Positions 55,901 to 63,932 of a stretch of 64,000 nucleotides of DNA are shown here, piece after piece. The stretch's first letter is position 1. Every line of letters starts with the position of its first letter. The position numbers and the translations under genes were made by a program. The notes under the pieces are model-generated. The model ran no database searches. It was not told the origin of the DNA and worked only from the letters and a program-made list of their open reading frames with translations. The stretch comes from Methylotenera oryzisoli (GTDB lineage Bacteria; Pseudomonadota; Gammaproteobacteria; Burkholderiales; Methylophilaceae): NCBI RefSeq assembly GCF_004661485.1, contig NZ_PQVH01000008.1, positions 372,001-436,000 on the forward strand, written 5' to 3'.

Positions 55901-57928
55901 AAATGACTTACACTGCCAGCGCAGTCTGGAACTAGGTATCGCACGCATCACCTCAGCCCATAACGCCAAAACTTCATCACCTGCTTTGGCTAGGGTCTGA
56001 AAGCTGGCAAAAGTAATATAACCGCGTGTGAGTGCGGGCAAAGCCGAGACTTCTACCGCTACATGCGGTGCTGTAAAACACAATCTGGTATCAGGCACAT
56101 ATTTTATTTCTTCAGTAAAATGCGTTTGATGAGCTGGTGGCACGCCAACTTCATCGGCAATAAAATAATCTATCGCCTTCATTCCTGTCGTCGCAAAGTA
56201 ACCAAGCCAACTAACTTGAATCGGCGCGGGCTTCCAGGCAAGTATCTGCAGGCGATTACCTGAGGTATGCCCTGAAAGGTCAAATAAAATATCGATACCA
56301 TCCTCATGAATCAGCTCAGCCGCAGCCTGATCTGTCATGCCAACTAACGATTTCCAATACGCAAAATTTGGTTTAAGGCGGCCGGTAAACGCATCCTCAC
56401 GAATATCAGTCAAATAAGCAGTAAGCTCAAATTTGGAGAAATCAATATTTCGGACCCAATGCTCCAAGAAGTAGGCTACTGGATGCTGACGCAAATCGCC
56501 AGACATCAAGCCTATACGTAAGCGTTTGGCTTGGGGATTGGTATGCCAAGCGGTGAACACCTGCTCTACCTTACCGGTAACCACCCGATCAAACTCCACC
56601 GCTTGTTGCAAGCGGTACTCCGCACTATGGTGCCCCGAATAATTCATGGCGAACAATAAATTACTTCTGGCTTTATTGGATGAAGGGTCATATTTAAGTG
56701 CTTCAAAGCACTCTTGTTCAGCTTCATCTAGGCGGCCTTGCGCAATGTAATTGGTGCACAAATTGATATGCGCATTCACATACTCTGGCAAGATTTCAAT
56801 CGCTTTAATTAGCGATGCCTCCGCCTTTTTAATTTGCCCAAGTGCAGCTAGCGTTAATCCTAAATTACTGTAAAGCAAGGCTTCGTCGGGGTGAAGCGCG
56901 ATGGCCTGACCAAAAGCTAGCTCAGCCTCTTGGTACCTCTCCATGCGATGCAAAGCTAAGCCTAAATTGTTATATGCCAGCCAATAATCTGGAGCCAACT
57001 CGATGGCTCGGCGATAACATACCTCTGCTTCAGAGAAAAAACCTTGCTCCGCTTTTGCCAAACCAAGGTCAACGTGCACGTCTTTACGTGTTGGATCAAT
57101 AGACAATGCTTGAATAAAGTATGGAATAGACTCAGGCACTCGGCCCAGCGTCCTTAAAAACACCGCCATTTTGACGTATGCATCAACCGACTGAGGGTGT
57201 GCCTGGATTGCCGCATGTATGCAAGCCTCTGCTTCAGCAAGCCGTCCATCGGCATGCAACAAGTCTGCCAAGTTGCTATACGCTTCAAACTCGGCGCCAA
57301 TTGCAATTGCCTGATTAAAGCCATCTTCTGCATCTTGCAGTTGCCCTAGAGCCTTAGCTACGGCAGCTAAACCAATATGCGCAGAAACAAAATTGGGCTC
57401 TATTGCTAATGCTTTTTCGTAATACTCTTTTGCCTCAGCAAAGTGGCCTAGCTCGTAGAGTACATGCGCTAAGTTATCAAAAATCCAAATATTATTAGCA
57501 TCAAAACGCAAGGCATTTTTATAGCTTAGTTCAGCCTGCTCTAATAACTCTTGTTTTTTAAATGCATTACCTAGGTTGTAATGTGCTTGGGCAAAACTAG
57601 GGTTGAACTGAATTGCCTTTTGGTAACAAGCAATCGCCGCATCTAACTGCTGCTGATCGTAAAAGCAATTACCCAGATTGTATTGCGCCTCATAGTCATC
57701 CGCTAAAAACAGCACTGCATTTTTTAATGCCTGCAGTGCTAAATCTATCGCCCCTTGCGCTTGATAGATAGCGCCCAGCACCTTCCAAACAAAACCATGT
57801 TTAGGATATTGCTTAACCATGGATAAGGCTAAGGCCAGTGCTTCAGGGAGTTTTCTTTGATTAAACAACGCGAGTAAAGCGTTCATTTCATCTAAAGCAG
57901 GATTTGTATTATTTTTAGTTTTAACCAT
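52946..57928 (-). CDS. Giant TPR/OGT protein with three glycosyltransferase-like regions
   Basis: This 1660-residue protein has about twelve TPR repeats (15-430), an OGT/SPINDLY GT41 domain (about 468-826; RIGLMSGDLRQHPVAYF, FDLSGHTSGNR 549-559, SWLGYFATTGM 573-583, FPYPGGTTTCEALWMGVPT 724-742) and a GT2-like region (about 848-1073) with FVHDDVWVDE (914-923) and FHLYDIDFCRSARDAG. A further TPR module follows (1080-1200; LYQEVLNIQPDNPEANYRLG, QYWVTYIDALMQS), then a GT-B-like C-terminus (about 1315-1655) with ASEVYDYGGHTKVIQEIL and FLGSAPTPGGKSNLEASA. It likely initiates and extends a glycan on a cytoplasmic protein such as flagellin. No frameshift is seen. Confidence 0.8.
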   Translation of the reverse strand: MVKTKNNTNPALDEMNALLALFNQRKLPEALALALSMVKQYPKHGFVWKVLGAIYQAQGAIDLALQALKNAVLFLADDYEAQYNLGNCFYDQQQLDAAIACYQKAIQFNPSFAQAHYNLGNAFKKQELLEQAELSYKNALRFDANNIWIFDNLAHVLYELGHFAEAKEYYEKALAIEPNFVSAHIGLAAVAKALGQLQDAEDGFNQAIAIGAEFEAYSNLADLLHADGRLAEAEACIHAAIQAHPQSVDAYVKMAVFLRTLGRVPESIPYFIQALSIDPTRKDVHVDLGLAKAEQGFFSEAEVCYRRAIELAPDYWLAYNNLGLALHRMERYQEAELAFGQAIALHPDEALLYSNLGLTLAALGQIKKAEASLIKAIEILPEYVNAHINLCTNYIAQGRLDEAEQECFEALKYDPSSNKARSNLLFAMNYSGHHSAEYRLQQAVEFDRVVTGKVEQVFTAWHTNPQAKRLRIGLMSGDLRQHPVAYFLEHWVRNIDFSKFELTAYLTDIREDAFTGRLKPNFAYWKSLVGMTDQAAAELIHEDGIDILFDLSGHTSGNRLQILAWKPAPIQVSWLGYFATTGMKAIDYFIADEVGVPPAHQTHFTEEIKYVPDTRLCFTAPHVAVEVSALPALTRGYITFASFQTLAKAGDEVLALWAEVMRAIPSSRLRWQCKSFGDADVVANMVAKFAQLGVGAERLTLLGSVSREAYFVSHHDVDLILDTFPYPGGTTTCEALWMGVPTLTLAGDSLIARQGASMLTAAGLADWVTDTKGAYLNKALAHCSDLNRLSDLRAGLRAQVLASPLFDAERFAMNMETAMLEMWHAHIGKTGCDSAVPQTPETPVQQERYVQIISATRYSEEDFWHKSALGLSLHRHLKQDSGITANVAFNNTQGLSTIFNQAIEQADHRAILVFVHDDVWVDEANFVDTLNAGLASFDVIGVAGNKRRLPNQPAWLFIDTALTWDEPEYLSGTVWHGPHAFGEDKFYGEVPAACELLDGVFLAVRKSTLNAAQVRFDPQFDFHLYDIDFCRSARDAGLSLGTWAIKLTHQSKGAFGSPHWAQKCQLYFNKWESNTPQQQALHDAMNGVMQMAQQHEADGQLEQAATLYQEVLNIQPDNPEANYRLGIVVFNLHGVNAALPLLENAVQSKPEAEQYWVTYIDALMQSADVATVLEALELGQKFGLTAQTAQVIAEEFLAQIDAQAPPAVTDSLCSNEAIKRYLMEMLSANIKAINAAASKSSISPHLDFSAFEPTINALLSGNQHNEILSLIYKSISAIKLQPEFIGTKVFTPYFDSVLETINFELGDVIAREHKLANVVIASEVYDYGGHTKVIQEILSSVENPILIITDIYDRFAKKHLFEKVASLFNCPVLILPSEAYLDKARRLAAFINTCAKNVFILTHHEDAVAIAACQKTIDTTYYFVHHADHNPALGNTVSHFNHVDLFEPMAKLCAQDLSKSVTLLPTSSHDLGAKTFDYPIQQFSTVTAGSAGKFTMTGDLSLSSIIRASLTTCGGKHYHFGELSAEQVQLIQDSLVQASIDPALFVYMGNVPSLWESLLAIDAHIFLGSAPTPGGKSNLEASAAAYPLLAYVPVDAPRYLYVGAEAQIGLMWSTLNTLTVGLRTVMAEHAKFSQQSRQFYVSNCSSDTFKKKLIQLCDAT

Positions 57929-57995
57929 TACCCTATTTCAGCCATAGTTTTAACGAGCAAATAGCAATATAACATGTGATTACCGCTAATTTTAG

Positions 57996-58008
57996 ATAAT
58001 GACATTAT
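57996..58008. repeat. 13-base palindrome upstream of the giant glycosyltransferase gene
   Basis: ATAATG-a-CATTAT is a perfect 6-bp inverted repeat with a single central base, about 70 bases upstream of the minus-strand start at 57928. It could be a binding site for a dimeric regulator such as the NarL-type protein encoded next door, or a chance AT-rich palindrome. The rest of the 57929-58128 gap shows no gene. Confidence 0.3.
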
Positions 58009-58128
58009 TCTGAAACTACTACACGTTTGATACCCGAAACAAATATACAAAAGCAGCTTACTTTGACTCATTTTAGATTAGCTTGGCACAACCCACACCA
58101 CCAATTCAAGCCAATTCACAAGCTAGCC

Positions 58129-58779
58129 TTAGCTAACAAGATTATGCTTAAAAGCATAATGTGTTAGCTCGGCATTGTGCTTGAGCTGCATTTTTTCCAG
58201 CAAGCGTGCACGATACATGCTGACTGTTTTCACTGAAAGAGAAAGCTTGTTGGCAACATCCGTCACAGACAAACCAGAAGCAATCATGATAAAGGTCTGG
58301 TACTCACGATCGGAGAGCAATTCATGCGGCGCTTTTTGATCATCTCGGCCTATCTGGTTTGCTAAAATTTCCGCCACCTCAGGGGTGATATACTTTTTCC
58401 CTCTTGCTACGGTCTGGATTGCATTCACCAATTCTGATGAAGCACTTTGCTTGCATAAATAGCCGGCAGCTCCAGATTTTAGCGCGCGAATTGCGTACTC
58501 ATCTTCTCTATGCATAGAAAGCATCAGCACGGCAATATGGCTATTCTCACGCTTGATATACTTAAGCGCCTCCATGCCACTTCTATCTGGCAGCGAAATA
58601 TCCAGCAATAACACATCCGCATCAGGCTGCGAGCCTAACTTAATGGCTTCGTTTGCATTTTGCGCCTCTGCAATCACCAATATATCCTCGGTTTCAGACA
58701 GAATTTGCTTGAGGCCTGCCCTTAAAATGGCATGATCATCTGCGATAATGACTTTTATTTTAGGTTTTTTACTCATCAC
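58129..58779 (-). CDS. NarL/LuxR-type response regulator
   Basis: This 216-residue regulator has a receiver domain with Asp14/Asp15 in IIADDH, phosphoacceptor Asp60 in VLLLDISLPDRSG and a conserved lysine in GYLCKQ. The LuxR-type DNA-binding helix-turn-helix at about 150-212 contains LSDREYQTFIMIASGLSVTDVANKLSLSVKTVSMYRARLLEKM. It is 33 bases after the PAS sensor kinase and forms a two-component pair with it. It lies upstream of, and in the same direction as, the glycan island, so the island is a possible target. Confidence 0.93.
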   Translation of the reverse strand: MMSKKPKIKVIIADDHAILRAGLKQILSETEDILVIAEAQNANEAIKLGSQPDADVLLLDISLPDRSGMEALKYIKRENSHIAVLMLSMHREDEYAIRALKSGAAGYLCKQSASSELVNAIQTVARGKKYITPEVAEILANQIGRDDQKAPHELLSDREYQTFIMIASGLSVTDVANKLSLSVKTVSMYRARLLEKMQLKHNAELTHYAFKHNLVS

Positions 58780-58812
58780 TCACACCATCATTTTCTTCTC
58801 TGAACAGCAACC

Positions 58813-60312
58813 CTACTCTATTGGCAGAGTGACCGCAACAACCGTACCTTGATCGGCCAATTGGTCAATATCAAAGCTACCGTATAAAGCGGCAACTCGC
58901 TCCTGCATACCCCTTAGACCAAAAGAATTAGGCTTATAGGTATCAGCAGTATTAATACCAATACCATTATCACTAATTTTCATGATTATTTCACCATAAT
59001 GTAAATTCAAATCCACCTGCACCGAGGTTGCATTGGCATGCTTAGCAATATTGGACATCGACTCCTGGCAAATTCTAAATAAAGTAATGGCCTGATCCGG
59101 CGTCACCACAATATCGGCCTGATTCGTAGTAAAAGTACAGGATATACCTACCTGTTTTTCAAACTCTTTTGCCTGCCACTCAAGTGCCGCCACAATACCT
59201 AAATCTAATATATTCGGTCTTAAATCACTCGATATTTTATGTATGGCCTCAAATGTATTGTCTACAATTGATTCTAAACCTTTTGCTTGTTCGGCAGATA
59301 CGGGCAAGCCAGTAGCCAAGCGATTGATAATAGACGTTAAGCCAATTTTAATTGCGGTTAAATTTCCACCCAAATCATCGTGAATTTCTCGCGCGATCCT
59401 CGTGCGCTCTAACTCCTTGATTTGGTTCATATGCGCAGTTAATTGGGCTAACTCATGGCGAGACTCCTGCAGTTCAAGCTTTTCATTCTTACTTTGGGTG
59501 ATATTAATCATAATGCCAACCCACTGAATCACACCATCATTCAGCACTTTAGGAATTGCACGCAGGTTAACCCACTTATTATCCTGCCAATCATTAATCC
59601 ATACCCTTCCCTCCCAATCCAGCTGGGTGAGCGCATCGGCAGAGTGGACCAAGCGCTTTCTTAGTGAAGCTTTGTCTCTGGGATTCATCATCGCAAAAAA
59701 CAGCTTTGACTCCTGCATCAGGTCGGCGGCATTAAACCCTAACAACGCTTTGCAGCCCTCACTGAGGTAGGTAAAAACAATATCGCCACGCGGATCAAGC
59801 TGCAACTGAAACACCAAACCCGGTGTATTGGAGATAATCGCCTCTACCCTAGACTCACTATCCATCAGCACCTGATTGAAAGTATGCGCACAATCATGGC
59901 AATCGCTGCTTGAAATGGGTGAGAGGTCACTTTTAATCAACAACAAAAAGGTGCCCTGTTCTGAGGAAATAATCTTAACGCACAATTGCTCATGGCTGAT
60001 GCGCCCGATTACCGGGGCTAGATCTTGCATTAAGCGTAAAAACCTAGTCTCACTGCCATGTGCATGCAAATGCCCTTTTAACGTGGCTTGGGATACACCT
60101 AGCACATCGGATAATGGCAGTTTTTGCAAGCCAGCCAGATCAAAACCTGTGTTACTTAGTGCACTTGCATTTGCGTACACCAACTTCAAATCAGCGGCAT
60201 CGAGCAAGTAAATTTCATCTGCAACCGCGTGCAGCAACTCATTCAATAACAGCGAACTTTCATTTAAAAAAGACGGCAGTGCGGTAAGAGGCTGGTTAAC
60301 TGAAACAGTCAT
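58813..60312 (-). CDS. PAS-domain sensor histidine kinase (HisKA_3 type)
   Basis: This 499-residue kinase has no evident transmembrane segment, so it is probably cytoplasmic. Two PAS-like regions (about 25-125 and 150-275, the second with SNTPGLVFQLQLDPRGDIVFTYLSEGCKALLGF) precede a coiled linker. The NarX-type dimerisation domain REIHDDLGGNLTAIK puts the phosphoacceptor at His311. The ATPase domain ends with NGIG and FGLRGMQERVAALYG. A DCHDCAH cysteine/histidine motif (138-144) might bind metal or haem. The signal is unknown. Partner: the regulator at 58129. Confidence 0.92.
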   Translation of the reverse strand: MTVSVNQPLTALPSFLNESSLLLNELLHAVADEIYLLDAADLKLVYANASALSNTGFDLAGLQKLPLSDVLGVSQATLKGHLHAHGSETRFLRLMQDLAPVIGRISHEQLCVKIISSEQGTFLLLIKSDLSPISSSDCHDCAHTFNQVLMDSESRVEAIISNTPGLVFQLQLDPRGDIVFTYLSEGCKALLGFNAADLMQESKLFFAMMNPRDKASLRKRLVHSADALTQLDWEGRVWINDWQDNKWVNLRAIPKVLNDGVIQWVGIMINITQSKNEKLELQESRHELAQLTAHMNQIKELERTRIAREIHDDLGGNLTAIKIGLTSIINRLATGLPVSAEQAKGLESIVDNTFEAIHKISSDLRPNILDLGIVAALEWQAKEFEKQVGISCTFTTNQADIVVTPDQAITLFRICQESMSNIAKHANATSVQVDLNLHYGEIIMKISDNGIGINTADTYKPNSFGLRGMQERVAALYGSFDIDQLADQGTVVAVTLPIE

Positions 60313-60565
60313 TTGATTAAACCTTATCTTTTCAATAAGTTATATAAATACAGCATCATAACAATCGCCTGCAACAGACGAATCCATTATACATTTAAGT
60401 GCTCGTGCAAAAGGATTAATCCCTTCCCGAACCTGCCGCCACTCAAGCCCAGCTTTAATTTTCACATAAATGGCACTTATTCAAAATAGTACCAATTTAG
60501 TGTTCTACCAACCCTATTTTAAGACATAATTGCAGAGTGCTTTAATCAATGGCTAATGAAAGAAC

Positions 60566-61636
60566 ATGCGCATATTATTAATTGACAACACCGAACTCAA
60601 TATCACTTTACTGAAGCATCTTATTAAAAAGATCCCAGAGTATGAGGCGATAGCATTTACCAACCCGGTAAAAGCTTTGCTATGGTGTAGAGATTATGAG
60701 CCAGATTTGGTTGTAGTAGATTATGCCATGCGTGAGATGGACGGCATTCAATTCACCCAGCAATTCAGAGGCTTTGTTAACTACGAAGACATTCCCGTAC
60801 TGATGGTGACCGCTAGTAATGACACCTCTGTTCGCCAAAAAGCGCTTGGCAGCGGTGTCACCGACTTTTTGAATAAGCCTTTAGACAATATTGAATTCAT
60901 TACTCGCGCCAGAAACATGCTGGCATTACGCCAAAACCAAAAAAAACTAATTGACCGTGCAGCATGGTTAACAGACGAAATACGCAAAGCAACCAGAAAA
61001 ATTAAAGACCAAGAACGCGAAACCATATTCTGTCTGGCAAAGGCGGTGGAGTATCGCAATCCGGAAACAGGCGCCCATATTCAGCGCATGGCACATTACT
61101 CTAAGCATATCGCACATGCGCTTGGACTATCAGTACAAGAACAGGAACTACTGCTTGAGGCTGCACCCATGCACGATATTGGAAAAGTGGGTATTCCTGA
61201 TGCTATTCTACTTAAGCCAGGCCGCCTCACTCCGGCGGAGTTTGCAGTGATGCAACGTCATGCAGAAATTGGCTATGAGTTACTTAGCGCAAGCAGTTCC
61301 CCGTTACTGCAAGTTGCAGCCGAAATCGCACTTACTCATCATGAAAAATATGATGGTAACGGCTACCCGCATGGTTTATCTGGTGAAAACATTCCGCTAT
61401 TTGGCCGCATTGTTGCAGTGGCAGACGTGTTTGATGCACTGACCTCGGAGCGACCCTACAAAAAGGCGTGGTCTATTGAAGAAGCCTGCCAACTACTGCG
61501 AGATGGGAGTGGTAAACACTTTGACCCAGCATGCGTAGAAGCTTTCTTAAGTGACTTTGGCGAAGTCATCGCCATCAAAAATGCATTCTTGGATGAGTCT
61601 AACGAAGAAGAAAATGTTGTGCAATTCGAGGCTTAG
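60566..61636 (+). CDS. Response regulator with HD-GYP cyclic-di-GMP phosphodiesterase domain
   Basis: This 356-residue protein joins a receiver domain (Asp52 in VVVDYAMREMDG, lysine in FLNKPLDN) to a complete HD-GYP domain: the HD pair at 203-204 in MHDIGKVG, HHEKYDGNGYPHG (258-270) and VAVADVFDALTSERPYKK. All metal- and substrate-binding signatures are present, so active c-di-GMP hydrolysis is expected, which generally favours motility. It is divergent from the sensor kinase across a 253-base gap in which I see no other gene. A cognate kinase is not evident. Confidence 0.93.
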   Translation: MRILLIDNTELNITLLKHLIKKIPEYEAIAFTNPVKALLWCRDYEPDLVVVDYAMREMDGIQFTQQFRGFVNYEDIPVLMVTASNDTSVRQKALGSGVTDFLNKPLDNIEFITRARNMLALRQNQKKLIDRAAWLTDEIRKATRKIKDQERETIFCLAKAVEYRNPETGAHIQRMAHYSKHIAHALGLSVQEQELLLEAAPMHDIGKVGIPDAILLKPGRLTPAEFAVMQRHAEIGYELLSASSSPLLQVAAEIALTHHEKYDGNGYPHGLSGENIPLFGRIVAVADVFDALTSERPYKKAWSIEEACQLLRDGSGKHFDPACVEAFLSDFGEVIAIKNAFLDESNEEENVVQFEA

Positions 61637-61736
61637 GTAATTAAGCTGCAATCGTTATCAGCACAAAATCCTCACAAGCCTTACAAATATCAACAAAGCA
61701 CTAACGTAAATCCGGCAAAGTATTGTAAAATTACGT

Positions 61737-61835
61737 CCGGCGGGCCTCCCCGCATTGTGAAGTAGCCAACCTGGTCAGGTGCGGAAGCAAGCAGCCACAA
61801 CTATTAAGCAAGTGCCGGGGTAAAGGCTCGCCTCT
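61737..61835 (+). ncRNA. ffs: 4.5S RNA of the signal recognition particle (small SRP RNA)
   Basis: The hallmark apical region is present: ACCTGGTCAGGTGCGGAAGC followed by AAGCAGCCA, which carries the SRP GGAA tetraloop and the internal loops bound by Ffh. The ends pair: GGCGGGCC (61739-61746) with GGCTCGCC (61825-61832), and CCCCGCA with TGCCGGGG closer in. Length (about 99 bases) and position upstream of dnaX fit other proteobacteria. A T-rich run (CTCTTCTTTTCTTT) follows and probably ends the transcript. Exact ends are approximate. Confidence 0.95.
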
Positions 61836-61925
61836 TCTTTTCTTTAGCTAAAGCACATTTTAAAAGCCAAAGAACCTCCTAATAATTTAAAGACGAAAAT
61901 ACAATTTTCAGCTAAAGTTTAGGTT

Positions 61926-63581
61926 ATGTCATATCAAGTGCTAGCGCGTAAATGGCGCCCAAAATCGTTTGAAACGTTGGTCGGTCAAGATCACGTCGTA
62001 CGTGCGCTCACTAATGCCCTTGAACAAAATCGCCTACACCATGCTTACTTGTTTACCGGCACACGCGGTGTTGGCAAAACCACACTGGCACGTATACTGG
62101 CAAAATCACTCAATTGCGAAACTGGCATCACCGCAAAGCCGTGTGGCGTTTGCAATGCCTGTACTGAAATTGATAAAGGCCGCTTTGTAGATTTGATTGA
62201 AGTGGATGCGGCAAGTAACACGCAGGTAGATGCCATGCGTGATTTACTGGATAACGCACAATACGCACCGACTGCTGGCCGCTTTAAAGTTTACATCATC
62301 GATGAAGTGCACATGCTGTCAAAAAGTGCATTTAATGCCATGCTAAAAACGCTGGAAGAACCGCCAGCGCATGTCAAATTTATCCTCGCCACTACAGATC
62401 CGCAAAAAGTACCAGTAACCGTATTATCACGCTGCCTACAGTTTAACTTGCGCCAAATGGCTGGCACCTCGATTACCAGCCACCTGCAAAATATCCTAAC
62501 CCAAGAAAACATTGCATTTGAACCAACTGCACTGCACTTAATCTCACGCGCGGCGGCTGGCAGTATGCGTGACGCACTATCGCTTACCGATCAAGCCATT
62601 GCCTACGGCGGCCAAACTGTGCATGAGTCAGAAGTGCGCGCAATGCTGGGCGCTATTGATCAAAGCTACTTATACCAATTATTGGATGCACTACTTGCCA
62701 ATGACGGCAACAGCCTGATTAATCAAGCTAAGGCAATGGAAGAGCGCAGCATATCATTTGACGCCGCCTTGAATGATTTTGCGCAACTGCTGCACCAGAT
62801 TGCTGTCGCACAGACAGTACCTGAAAGTGTTGCGAACGACCTGCCAGAGCGTGAGGCCTTAATAAATCTGGCACAAAGAATTCAGCCCGAAACCTTGCAG
62901 CTGTATTATCAAATCGCCTTACTAGGACGCCGTGACATAGGCTTAGCACCAGACGAGTTTGCCGGTTTCACTATGAGCCTATTACGCATGCTCGCATTTA
63001 CTCCAAGCGAAAATAGCGCCCAAAAAGCCAAAACAACAAATCCAGTCAACAATGTACGCCCTATAGCGTCGACTGCGCCCGCTGAAACACCAAAACCTGA
63101 AGCCGTTACTGTGGCTGAAGCAGTACCAGTTGCCAGCATTGCGGTGGATACTACTGACTCGGCGCCTATTACAGATACAACAGATAGCCCCCGCACAGGT
63201 AGTACTAGCTTTAATGGAAACTGGCGTGCATTAGTGGATGCACTAAAACTTGGGCTTGCCAGGGAGTTAGCCAAGCACTGCGAGTTGGTTGCGTATGACG
63301 CAGATAGCATTTCGCTCAGCGTGCCTGAGAGTCAAAAACACCTAGTCTCCGCTAATTATCAAGAAAAGTTAACAACAGCAATTACGCAGCACTTTGATAG
63401 AAAAATTAGATTGCAATTTAGCATTGGCGGCACAGGTAACACTCCTGCCAAACAAATTTCTCAAGAAAAAGCACAAGCTCAAGCCAACGCAGAAAACGCA
63501 ATTGAAGAAGATAGCTTTGTACAAGCGTTGATTGATGACTTCGGTGCGACAATTATTCCGAATAGTATCAAACCAATTTAA
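61926..63581 (+). CDS. dnaX: DNA polymerase III subunit tau/gamma
   Basis: DnaX is the clamp-loader ATPase of the replicative polymerase. The 551 residues begin MSYQVLARKWRPKSFETLVGQ and include Walker A GTRGVGKT (45-52), the zinc-binding cysteines (C-x8-CGVCNAC), VYIIDEVHMLS, and SRC sensor 1. A proline/threonine/alanine-rich linker (about 360-430) leads to a C-terminal tau domain (NWRALVDALKLGLARELAKHCEL) that binds the polymerase. No obvious A-AAA-AAG slippage site for gamma production is visible. It is shorter than E. coli tau. Confidence 0.97.
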   Translation: MSYQVLARKWRPKSFETLVGQDHVVRALTNALEQNRLHHAYLFTGTRGVGKTTLARILAKSLNCETGITAKPCGVCNACTEIDKGRFVDLIEVDAASNTQVDAMRDLLDNAQYAPTAGRFKVYIIDEVHMLSKSAFNAMLKTLEEPPAHVKFILATTDPQKVPVTVLSRCLQFNLRQMAGTSITSHLQNILTQENIAFEPTALHLISRAAAGSMRDALSLTDQAIAYGGQTVHESEVRAMLGAIDQSYLYQLLDALLANDGNSLINQAKAMEERSISFDAALNDFAQLLHQIAVAQTVPESVANDLPEREALINLAQRIQPETLQLYYQIALLGRRDIGLAPDEFAGFTMSLLRMLAFTPSENSAQKAKTTNPVNNVRPIASTAPAETPKPEAVTVAEAVPVASIAVDTTDSAPITDTTDSPRTGSTSFNGNWRALVDALKLGLARELAKHCELVAYDADSISLSVPESQKHLVSANYQEKLTTAITQHFDRKIRLQFSIGGTGNTPAKQISQEKAQAQANAENAIEEDSFVQALIDDFGATIIPNSIKPI

Positions 63582-63600
63582 TCAAATTAAGGAGAACAAT

Positions 63601-63909
63601 ATGATGAAAGGTGGCATGGGTAATTTAATGAAACAAGCCCAGCAAATGCAAGCTAACATGCAAAAAGCGCAAGAAGAGCTTGCCAATATTGACGTTGAAG
63701 GTATTGCGGCCAACGGTTTGGTTAAAGTACAAATGTCTTGTAAAAATGAAGTAAAACGCGTCACTTTAGATGACAGCGTGATGGATGACAAAGAAACCTT
63801 AGAGGATTTATTGGTCATCGCACTAAAAGATGCAACAGCAAAAGCTGAAGCCACTTCATCTGCGCGCCTATCAAGCTTTATGCCTGCTGGCATGAAACTG
63901 CCATTCTAA
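63601..63909 (+). CDS. ybaB: YbaB/EbfC family nucleoid-associated protein
   Basis: YbaB is a small DNA-binding protein associated with the nucleoid. The 102-residue form from the ATG at 63601 has AAGGAG (63589-63594) six bases upstream; a longer reading from 63532 overlaps dnaX and lacks family similarity. The sequence has the classical GGMGNLMKQAQQMQANMQKAQEELANIDVEG start and VALKDATAKAEATSSARLSSFMPAGMKLPF-like end. It lies between dnaX and recR, the usual order. Confidence 0.96.
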   Translation: MMKGGMGNLMKQAQQMQANMQKAQEELANIDVEGIAANGLVKVQMSCKNEVKRVTLDDSVMDDKETLEDLLVIALKDATAKAEATSSARLSSFMPAGMKLPF

Positions 63910-63932
63910 ATTAAGCCCAGTTTAATATTGTA

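Noticed and set aside
56700-57900. Direct repeats at DNA level suggesting a repeat array
   Set aside because: The periodicity is that of 34-residue TPR units in the encoded protein; the DNA copies are too diverged for CRISPR or a tandem DNA repeat.
62990-63060. Programmed frameshift site for DnaX gamma
   Set aside because: The A-runs here (CCAAAAAGCC, CCAAAACAAC) do not form an in-frame X-XXY-YYZ slippery heptamer, and no stimulatory hairpin was evident.
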